DNA of 64,000 nt from Halocatena marina. Lineage in GTDB: Archaea; Halobacteriota; Halobacteria; Halobacteriales; Haloarculaceae. Positions 16,083 to 24,735 of this stretch are shown here, in pieces. Under the pieces are notes generated by a model. The model had not been told where the DNA came from. It did not search any database and saw only the letters and a list, made by a program, of their open reading frames with translations. How positions within the stretch are numbered: the first letter of the stretch is position 1; each line of letters starts with the position of its first letter. Made by a program: the position numbers and the translations under genes. The DNA is taken from the NCBI RefSeq assembly GCF_025913575.1, contig NZ_CP109785.1, positions 3,658,001-3,722,000 of the forward strand, in the 5' to 3' direction.

Positions 16083-17345
16083 ATGGACGAAACACACGTC
16101 GTGACGTGTTTCCTCCGCAACCGTGCATCGGTGCTGCTCCTCCGTCGCAGCGAGGCCGTCGGTACCTATACTGGACTGTGGGGTGGTGTCGCCGGATACG
16201 CAGAAGGCGCGCCGGACGAACTCGCTCGTCAGGAAATCGCAGAAGAGACCGGGCTTGAAGAGAACGTGACCCTTGTTCGTGCTGGCGATCCTCTCTCGGT
16301 CGTTGATGCGGATCTCAGTACGGAGTGGATCGTCCACCCGTCTCTGTTCGATTGTGATTCGCGTGTGGTCGAGACGAACGAGGAAACAACCGAGTACGAA
16401 TGGGTGTCGCCAACTGAAATTCTCCATCGCGAGACGGTCCCCGGTCTCTGGATGGCTTACGAGCGAATCGCGCCCTCTGTCGAAACCATTGCGGATGATC
16501 GAAACCACGGCTCGGACTATCTCTCGATCCGTGCATTGGAAGTCCTACGCGATCGGGCAGCGAGTCGAGAGCACGAACACGGGAACAAGGATCGAGAGTC
16601 GCTCACAGCACTCGCCCGCCGTTTGCGCGATACCCGTCCGAGTATGACAGTTATCGAAAACCGCATCAATCGGCTCGTGTCCGAGGCGGACGAAACGGTT
16701 TCGTCCACGACTGCAACACGCGCGATAGACCGAGCGCTCACCCGCGGCGACGCTGCCGCAGCGGCGGCCGCCGACCGACTCACAGATGCGTCTGTGCTCA
16801 CGCTCTCGCGTTCAGGAACCGTCAGAAAAACGCTCGAACGGCTCGATGGAGAGGTCTTCATCGCCGAATCCCGACCCGGAGGAGAGGGCATTCCGGTCGC
16901 GGAATCGCTCGCAGAGACGACCGACGTAACCCTTCTTCCGGATTCGACGATCACACACGCGCTCTCGACCGCGAGTGTGGATGCAGTGCTCGTCGGTGCA
17001 GACACCGTCCTCGCGGACGGCAGCGTCGTGAACAAAGTCGGCACGCGAGGAACAGCACTCGCGGCCACATACGAAGACGTGCCAGTGTACGTAGTGACAG
17101 CAGCCGATTCGATCGCTAATGATACTGGCATCAATGGTGTGGATCGTACTCGTATTGATCTCGAACCGAACGAGCCATCAGCTGTCTACGATGGAAACGC
17201 CGATATCGACGTGCTCGCGCCCACATTCGACGTGACACCCGCCGATTGCGTGACCGTCATCACCGAAGATGGTCCGCAGTCAGCGACTGATATCGAACGG
17301 ATTGCCGATCGGCACCGCGAGTACGCCGAATGGAGTGAGGAGTAA
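16083..17345 (+). CDS. Nudix domain fused to eIF2B-alpha/ribose-1,5-bisphosphate isomerase-like domain
   Basis: 420 aa with two domains. Residues 1-160 form a Nudix fold whose box (G-x-A-G-Y-A-E-G through A-E-E-T-G-L) keeps the E-x-x-E-E core but has Gln where the usual Arg sits. Residues 165-420 form an eIF2B-alpha-like domain with S-R-S-G-T-V near 237-242, A-E-S-R-P-G-G-E-G near 260, the G-A-D-T-V-L-A-D-G-S-V-V-N-K-V-G-T motif near 306-322, and a C-terminal F-D-V-T-P. This second domain resembles archaeal ribose-1,5-bisphosphate isomerase more than a translation factor. The fusion suggests a nucleotide or sugar-phosphate salvage role, which is an inference. Confidence 0.85.
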   Translation: MDETHVVTCFLRNRASVLLLRRSEAVGTYTGLWGGVAGYAEGAPDELARQEIAEETGLEENVTLVRAGDPLSVVDADLSTEWIVHPSLFDCDSRVVETNEETTEYEWVSPTEILHRETVPGLWMAYERIAPSVETIADDRNHGSDYLSIRALEVLRDRAASREHEHGNKDRESLTALARRLRDTRPSMTVIENRINRLVSEADETVSSTTATRAIDRALTRGDAAAAAAADRLTDASVLTLSRSGTVRKTLERLDGEVFIAESRPGGEGIPVAESLAETTDVTLLPDSTITHALSTASVDAVLVGADTVLADGSVVNKVGTRGTALAATYEDVPVYVVTAADSIANDTGINGVDRTRIDLEPNEPSAVYDGNADIDVLAPTFDVTPADCVTVITEDGPQSATDIERIADRHREYAEWSEE

Positions 17346-17764
17346 TCTCTCGCAGTTTTGCACAGCTCTCGATCGTATTTCGGAGCGAACTTCGACGAAG
17401 AGGAGTGGATTCTTCACGCTCCGGATCCGACTGGCGATCGGTGGCAGTGAAGACAGTTACCCCCTCTGAGCCCCTTGTGATGAGGATTTTTCCAGAGCCA
17501 CCATCTTACTATCACCAAACCACGGCAGTCACATCGCTGTAACCGCTCTCTTCGACCGTACTTTTCGCCACAACTGTCGCTTTCCGCAGCTCTCGAACAT
17601 ACTGAAACAGATCGCATTTGCGTGGACGAACAGCGGTTCACCGTCGGTTGAGTGGGTGGAGAAATATTTTTGTACGATCCGACATAGCTTTCAGTATCTT
17701 CTCTCGGCCGTAGCCGTGCTGCTGTGCTACGGCCGACTGCCATCCGTCACGTGGCGAGCCAATA
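17346..17764. other. Intergenic region with a possible ORF remnant
   Basis: This 419-base region has a TATA-like aaatattttt at about 17665-17674, before the APH-like gene. On the minus strand, 17512-17637 is an open stretch of 41 codons with coding-like composition (V-R-E-L-R-K-A-T-V-V-A-K-S), but it is bounded by a stop and has no start codon. It may be the tail of a decayed gene. Nothing else is seen. Confidence 0.4.
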
Positions 17765-18691
17765 ATGAAACGAGACGTGTACAACGAACTCGGAGCACAG
17801 TTTTCTACTCACCGAATCGTGCGTCAACTGCACGCTGTACCGCCACACGAGGTTTACGAAATTGTTGTGGATGGCCGGCACGCTGTCTACAAAGGCGACA
17901 CTGGACCGACGGGAAATGCTGCCATCGAGGGGCGCGTGATCGCGTTTGTCGATGAGCACACGTCCGTTCCGGTCCCCGAAATCCTGTTACTCGAAGACGA
18001 TTATTTCATCGCCGCGTGGCACTCAGACGCACCAACGCCCGAACGAGACGTCGATGAGACGTGGGCAGACGCCGCTGGCCGACTGCTCGCAACGCTGCAC
18101 GACGAAACCACTTCACTCATCGACGAGTATGGCCGCTTTCGATCAGACAATGACGCTATTTCGGTCGTCGGCTATGAGAACTGGCAGACGGCCGCAATTG
18201 CGTATCTCCGTCGTCGTCGAGAGATCATCGCACAGTACGGACACGCCGATGTTGCGGATGCTGTTATCAATTTCTTGAACGACCATCCCGACGCGTTTTC
18301 CGGCGTAGACGATCCTGTCTGCTGTCACGGGTGGGCAACACCGGAACACGTTTCGGTCGCTGATGGTCGGGCCGTCTGTGTCATAGACTTCGAGCACGCA
18401 ATCGCGGCGCCGAGCGAGTTCGACTACTGGCGGACCGTTCTCCCGACGTTTGCTCAGGCCAGTTCCCCATCGAACGGGCACTGTCCACAGACGGCGTTTC
18501 GATCGGGATATGAGTCTGTCCGATCGTTTCCCGATGGATTCGAGCGCCGAGCTCCACTTTTCGTCGTTCTCCACGAAATCTATTTCTTCGAATCCCTTTA
18601 CGTACAGAACCAGCACAGTCCGGAGAAAACTGACGAACGTGCAGAGTGGCTCCGAAAGCGTGTCTTCGAAGCATTAGAAACGCTCTCGTAG
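17765..18691 (+). CDS. Aminoglycoside-phosphotransferase-fold protein with altered catalytic loop
   Basis: 308 aa in the APH/choline-kinase-like fold. The N-lobe Lys is seen in V-Y-K-G-D (K43). The catalytic loop at 188-195 reads H-G-W-A-T-P-E-H, while APH enzymes have H-G-D-x-x-x-x-N. The metal-binding I-D-F-E-H-A at 207-212 is intact. Loss of the catalytic Asp and the Asn suggests it is not a conventional kinase. It may bind nucleotide without phosphorylating, or use another base. A TATA-like run lies 90-100 bases upstream. The gene stands alone. Confidence 0.75.
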   Translation: MKRDVYNELGAQFSTHRIVRQLHAVPPHEVYEIVVDGRHAVYKGDTGPTGNAAIEGRVIAFVDEHTSVPVPEILLLEDDYFIAAWHSDAPTPERDVDETWADAAGRLLATLHDETTSLIDEYGRFRSDNDAISVVGYENWQTAAIAYLRRRREIIAQYGHADVADAVINFLNDHPDAFSGVDDPVCCHGWATPEHVSVADGRAVCVIDFEHAIAAPSEFDYWRTVLPTFAQASSPSNGHCPQTAFRSGYESVRSFPDGFERRAPLFVVLHEIYFFESLYVQNQHSPEKTDERAEWLRKRVFEALETLS

Positions 18692-18849
18692 AGTCTCTCA
18701 TCGTTGCTGAACTTGAGAATCCGTCTCTATATTTTGAACTGATGGTACAAATCGGCACACGCGGTAATTCCTCACAAATTTTGGTTCGGGAAAGCCCGAC
18801 TAATTTGTCGAGTCGTCTTCTTCTTGTAGTTGCACATCGAGTAATCGGT

Positions 18850-19767
18850 ATGCACGCTGCCGTTCACGACTCCATCGCGTTCAGCTTTGATCCACAGCAG
18901 GTCGCTGACTACCTCGAAGCAAACGGACTCGAAAGCACGATTGTCGAAAGTGGATCGTCTGTCGCGGAGTACGACGTGGTCGTCACGTTCGGGCACGAAG
19001 AGACGCTCTTCGAAGCGCCGTGGGTTCACTGCATCCGCGCCGGTATCGACGAATTTCCAACCGATCGCTACGCCGAGACGGACACAAAACTCACACACAG
19101 CCCTGGTATTCACGCCACGACGATCGGTGAAACTGTCGCTGGGATGATGCTCTCGTTTGCTCGCCGGTTGCACCGCTACCGCGACAACCAACACGAGAAT
19201 GCGTGGCGCGTCGAATCGTACGACGCTGCCTTTACACTCGCAGACGAGACGGTCTGTGTCGTCGGTCTCGGGACGCTCGGCGAGGGCGTAGCGCTTCGAG
19301 CAAACGCACTCGGAATGGACGTCGTCGGTGTCCGCCGTCGACCCAAACCCGTCTCGGGCGTCGACAGTGTGTTCCTTCCCGACGATCTCTCGGATGCCAT
19401 TGCTGATGCCAGGTTCGTTGTTCTCTGTGTCCCGCTGACCGAAGACACCGAAGCAATGATTGGCGCAAACGAGTTCCAAGCGATGCGCGACGACGCCTAC
19501 CTCATCAACGTCGCTCGCGGACCGGTTGTCGACGAAAATGCCCTCCTCAACGCGCTCGAATCGGGAGATATCGCTGGTGCAGGACTCGATGCACACACCG
19601 AGGAACCGCTTCCGGCTGACTCTCCATTGTGGGATAAAGAGGAAGTCATCCTCACACCGCACGTCGGGGCACTCACAGACTCGTATCACGAAGACGTGGG
19701 CGCGCTCGTCGTGGCGAACGCAGAACGGATCCAGCGAGGGGAAACAATGTTCGATCGAGTCGCTTGA
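18850..19767 (+). CDS. D-2-hydroxyacid dehydrogenase (phosphoglycerate-dehydrogenase-like)
   Basis: 305 aa. The NAD-binding G-L-G-T-L-G is near residue 142. The catalytic Arg is in N-V-A-R-G-P-V-V-D near 223, and the catalytic His in L-T-P-H-V-G-A near 274. The substrate domain precedes and wraps around the Rossmann domain in the usual order. There is no ACT domain, so a serine-pathway SerA is less likely than a general 2-hydroxyacid (glyoxylate/hydroxypyruvate) reductase. The frame is open upstream, but M-H-A-A-V-H-D-S at 18850 begins the conserved domain. Confidence 0.85.
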   Translation: MHAAVHDSIAFSFDPQQVADYLEANGLESTIVESGSSVAEYDVVVTFGHEETLFEAPWVHCIRAGIDEFPTDRYAETDTKLTHSPGIHATTIGETVAGMMLSFARRLHRYRDNQHENAWRVESYDAAFTLADETVCVVGLGTLGEGVALRANALGMDVVGVRRRPKPVSGVDSVFLPDDLSDAIADARFVVLCVPLTEDTEAMIGANEFQAMRDDAYLINVARGPVVDENALLNALESGDIAGAGLDAHTEEPLPADSPLWDKEEVILTPHVGALTDSYHEDVGALVVANAERIQRGETMFDRVA

Positions 19768-19884
19768 GTTCCCGGGTGATGCGGAACGACTGTTCGTATC
19801 TGCTTCGATACTACCTAATTCAAGTGAGACGTCCCACCGTGAACAGCGAGATAGTTAACATGGCAGCAGAGTGTAGTTCCACTG

Positions 19885-20685
19885 ATGACCGCCGAGGCGA
19901 TCGTGGATCGGCTGGCCGGAATCTACACTACTGCGGATTTTCCCGTAGAAAACATCGGACAGACTAACTCACAGGAATCTGCGTCTTCGAGTGCGGGCTC
20001 GGATACGGCCGCACAGCACAACCGAGACGCCTTCGAGTGTCTCGTCCGCACAATCCTCAGCCAGAACACGAGCGATACGGCGAGCCAACCCGCACACGAC
20101 GCGCTGATGGATCGATACGCAGAAGACGAGATCAATTCTGATCTCGCGGGCGCATTGGCCGAAGCAGCACAATCGACGCTGGCAGCAACGATCTCGTCTG
20201 CGGGACTGTATAATCAAAAATCGAAGACGATTATCCGTATTGCAACGCGAGTGATCGATGCGTACGGGAGCACCCAAGCGTTTGATGAGTTCGTGAAAGA
20301 AGAGCCGTACCACGATGTTCGGGAGACGCTCCTCGATATGAACGGAGTCGGACCGAAAACGGCCGACTGTGTCCTCCTGTTCGCTGGCGGCCGCACTGGA
20401 GTTTTTCCGGTCGATACGCACGTCCACCGCATCTACCGTCGTCTCGGTATTGCACCCCCCGATGCCGACCACGAGGACGTTCGTCAGGTGCTCGAACGAG
20501 ACGTTCCAGACGAGAAGTGTGGATTCGGTCACACCGCGAGCATCCAGTTCGGGCGCGACTACTGCACCGCCAGATCACCAGCGTGTACTGGCGATACTGA
20601 TTGTCCATTAGAAGATCGCTGCGAGCAGGTTGGTATCCGTGAAACGGAAATTGTCGATCCAGCAGACACACTCGAGTCGTTCTAA
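19885..20685 (+). CDS. nth: Endonuclease III (HhH-GPD, Fe-S)
   Basis: 266 aa. The helix-hairpin-helix carries the catalytic Lys in G-V-G-P-K-T-A-D (K158), and the catalytic Asp is in V-D-T-H-V-H-R (D177). Four Cys at 227, 234, 240 and 246 form the C-terminal [4Fe-4S] loop; the middle spacing is x5 instead of the classic x2. An Asn/Ser/Ala-rich insertion of about 20 residues (27-46) precedes the core. The enzyme removes oxidised pyrimidines and nicks abasic sites. The gene is convergent with the dehydroquinate synthase gene. Confidence 0.92.
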   Translation: MTAEAIVDRLAGIYTTADFPVENIGQTNSQESASSSAGSDTAAQHNRDAFECLVRTILSQNTSDTASQPAHDALMDRYAEDEINSDLAGALAEAAQSTLAATISSAGLYNQKSKTIIRIATRVIDAYGSTQAFDEFVKEEPYHDVRETLLDMNGVGPKTADCVLLFAGGRTGVFPVDTHVHRIYRRLGIAPPDADHEDVRQVLERDVPDEKCGFGHTASIQFGRDYCTARSPACTGDTDCPLEDRCEQVGIRETEIVDPADTLESF

Positions 20686-20731
20686 GAATGATTTTCGACG
20701 GTGATCTTCGAGGACAATTCTGGAGCGGTGG

Positions 20732-20738
20732 TTTTTTT
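20732..20738 (+). terminator. Oligo-T terminator after nth
   Basis: A run of seven T on the plus strand lies 47 bases after the nth stop, in the convergent gap before the dehydroquinate synthase stop. Archaeal transcription commonly terminates at such runs. Confidence 0.45.
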
Positions 20739-20753
20739 CGGCCAACGACTTGA

Positions 20754-21932
20754 TTATTTCTCGATGATGCTTTCCTCGACGGTTTCACCGAAGTGGCGGG
20801 CGGTATCCTCGTAGTAGACGAGCACTTCATCATCGACCGCGAGATCGGTGACCGATTTTCGGCCGTCGGCGGTGGCGACTTTGATGGTTTCTGCGTTCTG
20901 GAGCAGCGTTTCGATCATATCGCCGTTGACTTCAGCTTGCACGCGAAACATCGGTCGTCGTTCGATCTTCGCCCGCCCAACGACGGTTTCGCGGGTGTTG
21001 CCCTCTGTATCGACGACCTGTACCTCATCGCCACTCTTGAGCTCAGAGAGATACTTGGTGCTTCCATCGGGGGTGCGGACGTACGCGTGGACCGCGCCCG
21101 CATTGACCCGGAACGGACGTGATGCAACGTATGGGGACTCGGCAGTCTCTGCGTGAACGAAAAACAGTCCACGGCTCATGCTTCCGACGAGCATTCCCTC
21201 ATCGTGTTCGAAGAGATTCCCGGTATCAACACAGACCCGGTCGGCTGAACTGGTCTGTTCGATCGCGGTCACTGTCGCCCACACAAGATCGAGCGTCTCG
21301 CGCTCGGCCGCATCGCGGGTTTGGACTGTTTTTCGAATCTCGTCGGGATCGTCCGTGTCGAGGAGGACGGCATCTGCTCCGTGTTCGAGCGTCTCGAATG
21401 CCGTTCGTGCTTCGTCTGCGGTCTGTACTCCAGCAATGAGCGTTGTCTCGTCACCGATGCGTGCGATCAGGTTTTCGAGCGGGATGATCTTCCAGTCCTC
21501 ACCGACGACGATCGTGTACTCGGCGTCGGCTGCGGCTGTCTCTGCGAAGGATTCGTAGGCCTGCTCGCGGATGCGGACGAAGACGCCGCTCGTGTGTCCA
21601 TTGGCGCGTTGTAGCCTCGAAATATCCGCTGATCCGGAGTGTTCGCCCGGGAGATCAAGTGTTCCATCACCCTCACTATCTTTTCCAACGATGGTCGCAT
21701 CCGGTTTTGCACGGTCGGATTCATCAGCTTCGTCGTCGGATTCAGAAATCCGCCGATCGTTCGTTCCAAAGGCGGCGACATTCACCTGTCCGAGTTCCCG
21801 AACCTGTTCTACGTCTTCGCGGTCGACGAGCACCCAGTCGACGCCAGCTTCCAGACCGGTGGTGATGCGTCTCCGTCGCGCATCCCAATCACCGACCTCG
21901 TCGTCTGCTTTGAGCCAGACGGCGCGTGTCAT
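20754..21932 (-). CDS. aroB': 3-dehydroquinate synthase II (archaeal shikimate pathway)
   Basis: 392 aa. The N-terminal barrel half begins M-T-R-A-V-W-L-K-A-D. The C-terminal half has V-C-V-D-T-G-N-L-F near 236, E-G-M-L-V-G-S-M-S-R-G-L-F-F-V-H-A-E near 250, and R-x-F-R-V-N-A-G-A-V-H-A-Y near 274, all typical of the archaeal AroB'. It oxidatively deaminates and cyclises 2-amino-3,7-dideoxyheptulosonate to dehydroquinate with NAD. An acidic insertion of about 50 residues (60-110) interrupts the N-terminal part. Its substrate is made by the enzyme at 23067-23861. Confidence 0.92.
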   Translation of the reverse strand: MTRAVWLKADDEVGDWDARRRRITTGLEAGVDWVLVDREDVEQVRELGQVNVAAFGTNDRRISESDDEADESDRAKPDATIVGKDSEGDGTLDLPGEHSGSADISRLQRANGHTSGVFVRIREQAYESFAETAAADAEYTIVVGEDWKIIPLENLIARIGDETTLIAGVQTADEARTAFETLEHGADAVLLDTDDPDEIRKTVQTRDAAERETLDLVWATVTAIEQTSSADRVCVDTGNLFEHDEGMLVGSMSRGLFFVHAETAESPYVASRPFRVNAGAVHAYVRTPDGSTKYLSELKSGDEVQVVDTEGNTRETVVGRAKIERRPMFRVQAEVNGDMIETLLQNAETIKVATADGRKSVTDLAVDDEVLVYYEDTARHFGETVEESIIEK

Positions 21933-22043
21933 GATCGGACGCTAGATGTGAACACTATTGAGTATGGTGAATCGCGCCTAGTACGTGAATACTGCCAAAG
22001 AGAGCCGTGAAATTTTTATCGAGAGCGGTTGATACACGGAAAG

Positions 22044-22721
22044 ATGCCGATTACCACAGTCCTGTTCGATCTCGACGAGACAATCTGTGAACACCCGAGA
22101 TCGGGTGAGGACCGTCTGAATGCGGCGTTCGAGCGCGCCGATATCGAACCATTTTTCGATACCGCCGACATCCGACGATGGCTCCCAAAGATCAACGAGG
22201 ATAACGATCTCGAATTCCGACGTGCACTCTTTCGAGCCATCGCTCGTGAGAAACAGCGAGATCTGCATATCGCGTCGGATCTCGTGGACGCGTACAGAGA
22301 GCCTGACCCGACGCGTGTTCAGTTTCTCCCTGGAGCCAAGCAAGTGCTCGAAACGTTCGCGTCAGACTACCGACTCGGTTTGGTGACGAACGGCCCCCGA
22401 GAAACACAACAGTTGAAGCTCGACGCCCTCGATATTACAGACGCATTCGACACGACGATTTTCTCGGAACCGGGACGTCCCGTGAAACCGGACACCGAAC
22501 CGTTCGAGCGCGCACTCACACTGCTGGATGCTTCCCCACAAACGTCGGTCCACGTCGGCAATTCGATCAGATCCGACGTGGCCGGAGCGAACGCAGCCGG
22601 TCTCCACTCGGTGTGGGTACCACGACCGGCATCGATCGTGGATCGAGAGCAGACGAGCGTGATTCCAGACGAAACGATCGAAACGCTCTCGCAACTTCCC
22701 GCAGTAGTAAGTGAATCATAA
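22044..22721 (+). CDS. HAD-family phosphatase
   Basis: 225 aa. Motif I is D-L-D-E-T at residues 9-13, motif II lies in L-V-T-N-G near 115, and the Lys is in P-V-K-P-D near 145. Motif III is the G-N-S-I-R-S-D near 172. A C1 cap helix bundle lies between motifs I and II. A TATA-like tttttat at 22013-22019 places the transcript start near the ATG at 22044; an earlier ATG at 22029 is less likely. It is a cytoplasmic phosphatase or phosphonatase-like enzyme of unknown substrate. Confidence 0.85.
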   Translation: MPITTVLFDLDETICEHPRSGEDRLNAAFERADIEPFFDTADIRRWLPKINEDNDLEFRRALFRAIAREKQRDLHIASDLVDAYREPDPTRVQFLPGAKQVLETFASDYRLGLVTNGPRETQQLKLDALDITDAFDTTIFSEPGRPVKPDTEPFERALTLLDASPQTSVHVGNSIRSDVAGANAAGLHSVWVPRPASIVDREQTSVIPDETIETLSQLPAVVSES

Positions 22722-23066
22722 TTGATACTCTGCCATAGCCTTTATTCGTGATTTTTCAATCTGAGTTATGTCTAGTGTATTTTCTAACCCAAGCGTTTAC
22801 CGCTGTCGTCGATAACGATCGTCTCAACCATTCATTCCCACGATTCTGATCGGTCGATTTGCTGACTCTACTCGTCTCACGACCTGCTTTTTGTCATGTT
22901 GGAGGTAGCGCCTGACGCGTTCTCAGATAAGCGAACAGACGTGAAAATGTGTGATCACATCTGCTACTGACGAGTCTCATCGATCTAGAATGGCCGACAA
23001 TGGGTACAGTAGAAGAACGCGCAAAAGCGAGTTCGAGCGACTGTATGTAGAATGAGTTGAGCTTTG
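22722..23066. other. Intergenic region, no gene seen
   Basis: These 345 bases lie between the HAD gene and the end of the ADTH synthase gene. I see no ORF with coding character, no RNA gene and no strong hairpin. The first 60 bases are AT-rich with short T runs that could terminate the HAD transcript. Confidence 0.45.
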
Positions 23067-23861
23067 TTACGCTTCGATCATCAGCTCGGCCTGTTGTAGT
23101 GCTTCCTCGGCCGAGAGATCTTCGTGGACGACGCCAGCAACCGCCCGAGTAATAGCTTCCGGGTCGTCGTGCTGGAAGATGGTTCGGCCCATTGAGACGC
23201 CTGCCGCCCCGGCGTCCATTGCGCCACGAACCGCCTCAAGCGATGCGCGGTCAGAGTCGGGCTTTCCACCAGCGATGACGACAGGTAGAGCGGTGGATGC
23301 GACGACGCGTTCGAAGCTCTCTGTGTCTCCGCTGTAGGCTGTTTTAACGATATCAGCACCGAGTTCCTCTCCGAGACGGACAGCGTGTCCGAGCGCTTCG
23401 GCATCGTGTTCGTCGACATCCGGTCCGCGTGCGTAGGTCATCGCCAGAACGGGAAGACCGTACTCCGTGGCGTTCTCAGTGATACGGGCGAGATCCTCGA
23501 TCTGTTTGGGTTCGTGGACGCTTCCGACGTTGATGTGCATCGAGACCGCATCCGCACCGAGCTGGATGGCTTCCTTTACCGTTCCGGTAATGCGTTTATC
23601 ATTTGTGTCCGGTCCAGAGACGGTCGAACCGTTCAGGTGAACGACGTAGCCCGCTCCGTTCGTGTTTCCGTGGACGCGTGGTGCGATTCCTTTCTGTGTG
23701 AGGACGCAGTCCGCTCCACCCCGAGTGACGGCATCGATGGTTCGCTCGATGCGTTCGAGGCCGTCGACGGCCCCGAGTGTGATACCATGATCCATGGGGA
23801 CCATAACGTATCGTCCCTCTGTTCCAATTCGATTGAGACGTGCTCGTACTCCGGTAGTCAT
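23067..23861 (-). CDS. aroA': 2-amino-3,7-dideoxy-D-threo-hept-6-ulosonate (ADTH) synthase, aldolase class I family
   Basis: 264 aa. It is a DhnA-type class I aldolase with the N-terminal V-P-M-D-H-G-I-T-L-G near residue 21, Q-K-G-I-A near 56, D-I-V-K-T-A-Y near 176 (Schiff-base Lys), V-V-I-A-G-G-K near 199, and G-A-A-G-V-S-M-G-R near 221. In archaea without classical DAHP synthase this enzyme makes the first shikimate-pathway intermediate. The start is 28 bases after the trpA stop, so it is probably the last gene of the trp operon. Fructose-bisphosphate aldolase is an alternative, but the trp context favours AroA'. Confidence 0.85.
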   Translation of the reverse strand: MTTGVRARLNRIGTEGRYVMVPMDHGITLGAVDGLERIERTIDAVTRGGADCVLTQKGIAPRVHGNTNGAGYVVHLNGSTVSGPDTNDKRITGTVKEAIQLGADAVSMHINVGSVHEPKQIEDLARITENATEYGLPVLAMTYARGPDVDEHDAEALGHAVRLGEELGADIVKTAYSGDTESFERVVASTALPVVIAGGKPDSDRASLEAVRGAMDAGAAGVSMGRTIFQHDDPEAITRAVAGVVHEDLSAEEALQQAELMIEA

Positions 23862-23889
23862 TATCATGTTAATCTGTGGCAGGCGTTGT

Positions 23890-24735
23890 TCAAGTCCGTT
23901 CCGATCGTGGCGGAGATTGCATGCTCACAGCAGTTCCCTCTGCGAGTTCGCGCGCTTTTTCTTCGAGACGCGCCGCAATCTCCGCTGTCGATTCTGTTGA
24001 TTCTGTTTCGGCTCCGTCCGCGACGATATCGACCAGCGCACTTCCTACGATGATACCGTCAGCGCCCGCAGCAACGATCTCGCTCGCCTGTTCGCCCGTC
24101 GAGATACCGAACCCGACGGCCGCTGGCAGATCGTACGCTTCGAGCCGTTCGAGACCACTACTTGTTTGTTCACTGACGTCACTGCGTGCGCCCGTGACGC
24201 CGAGGCGTGCTTGCACGTAGACGTATCCCGACGTCCGTTCGAGGAGCTCCGCGAGTCGATCTTCGGGTGTTGTAGGTGCGACGATAAAGATCAGATCGCG
24301 GTCGAACGCATCACACGCCGCGCGAAGCGGATCTGCTTCTTCTGCCGGGAGATCGGGAACCACAAACCCATCGATACCAGCCGCAGCAGCCCGCTCGACG
24401 AACGGTTCGGGTCCTTCCCGTTGCCCGTACTGGTAGATGAGATTGTAGTACGTCATGCACACCAGCGGGACATCGACATCGAGACGCTCAGCGAACTCGA
24501 AAAAGCGCGCTGGCGTCATTCCGCCCGAAAGCGAACGGGCAATTGCGTGTTGAATGGTCGGGCCCTCGGCGATCGGCTCGCTGAACGGCAATCCGAGCTC
24601 GATGATGTCTGCCCCGCCCCGTGCGAGTGCTTCAACGTATTCGATTGACTCCTCGAAGGTGGGGTCACCCGCCGTGAGATACGGAATAAACGCCGGTCCG
24701 TCGTCGAATACCTCGGTGATGCGACTCGGGATCAT
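23890..24735 (-). CDS. trpA: Tryptophan synthase alpha chain
   Basis: 281 aa. TIM-barrel motifs include the N-terminal F-I-P-Y-L-T-A-G-D, the catalytic Glu in [11 protein letters not shown] (near 42), the Asp in [11 protein letters not shown] (near 130), and the phosphate-binding G-F-G-I-S-T near 208. TrpA cleaves indole-glycerol phosphate to indole, which is channelled to TrpB. The start overlaps the trpB stop by 4 bases (ATGA). The C-terminal tail is Arg/Ser-rich. Confidence 0.95.
   Translation of the reverse strand: MIPSRITEVFDDGPAFIPYLTAGDPTFEESIEYVEALARGGADIIELGLPFSEPIAEGPTIQHAIARSLSGGMTPARFFEFAERLDVDVPLVCMTYYNLIYQYGQREGPEPFVERAAAAGIDGFVVPDLPAEEADPLRAACDAFDRDLIFIVAPTTPEDRLAELLERTSGYVYVQARLGVTGARSDVSEQTSSGLERLEAYDLPAAVGFGISTGEQASEIVAAGADGIIVGSALVDIVADGAETESTESTAEIAARLEEKARELAEGTAVSMQSPPRSERT

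Noticed and set aside
17512..17637. A minus-strand 41-codon open stretch with coding-like amino acids.
   Set aside because: It is bounded upstream by a stop and has no start codon. It could be a relic but is too short to name, so it is mentioned only under the intergenic entry.
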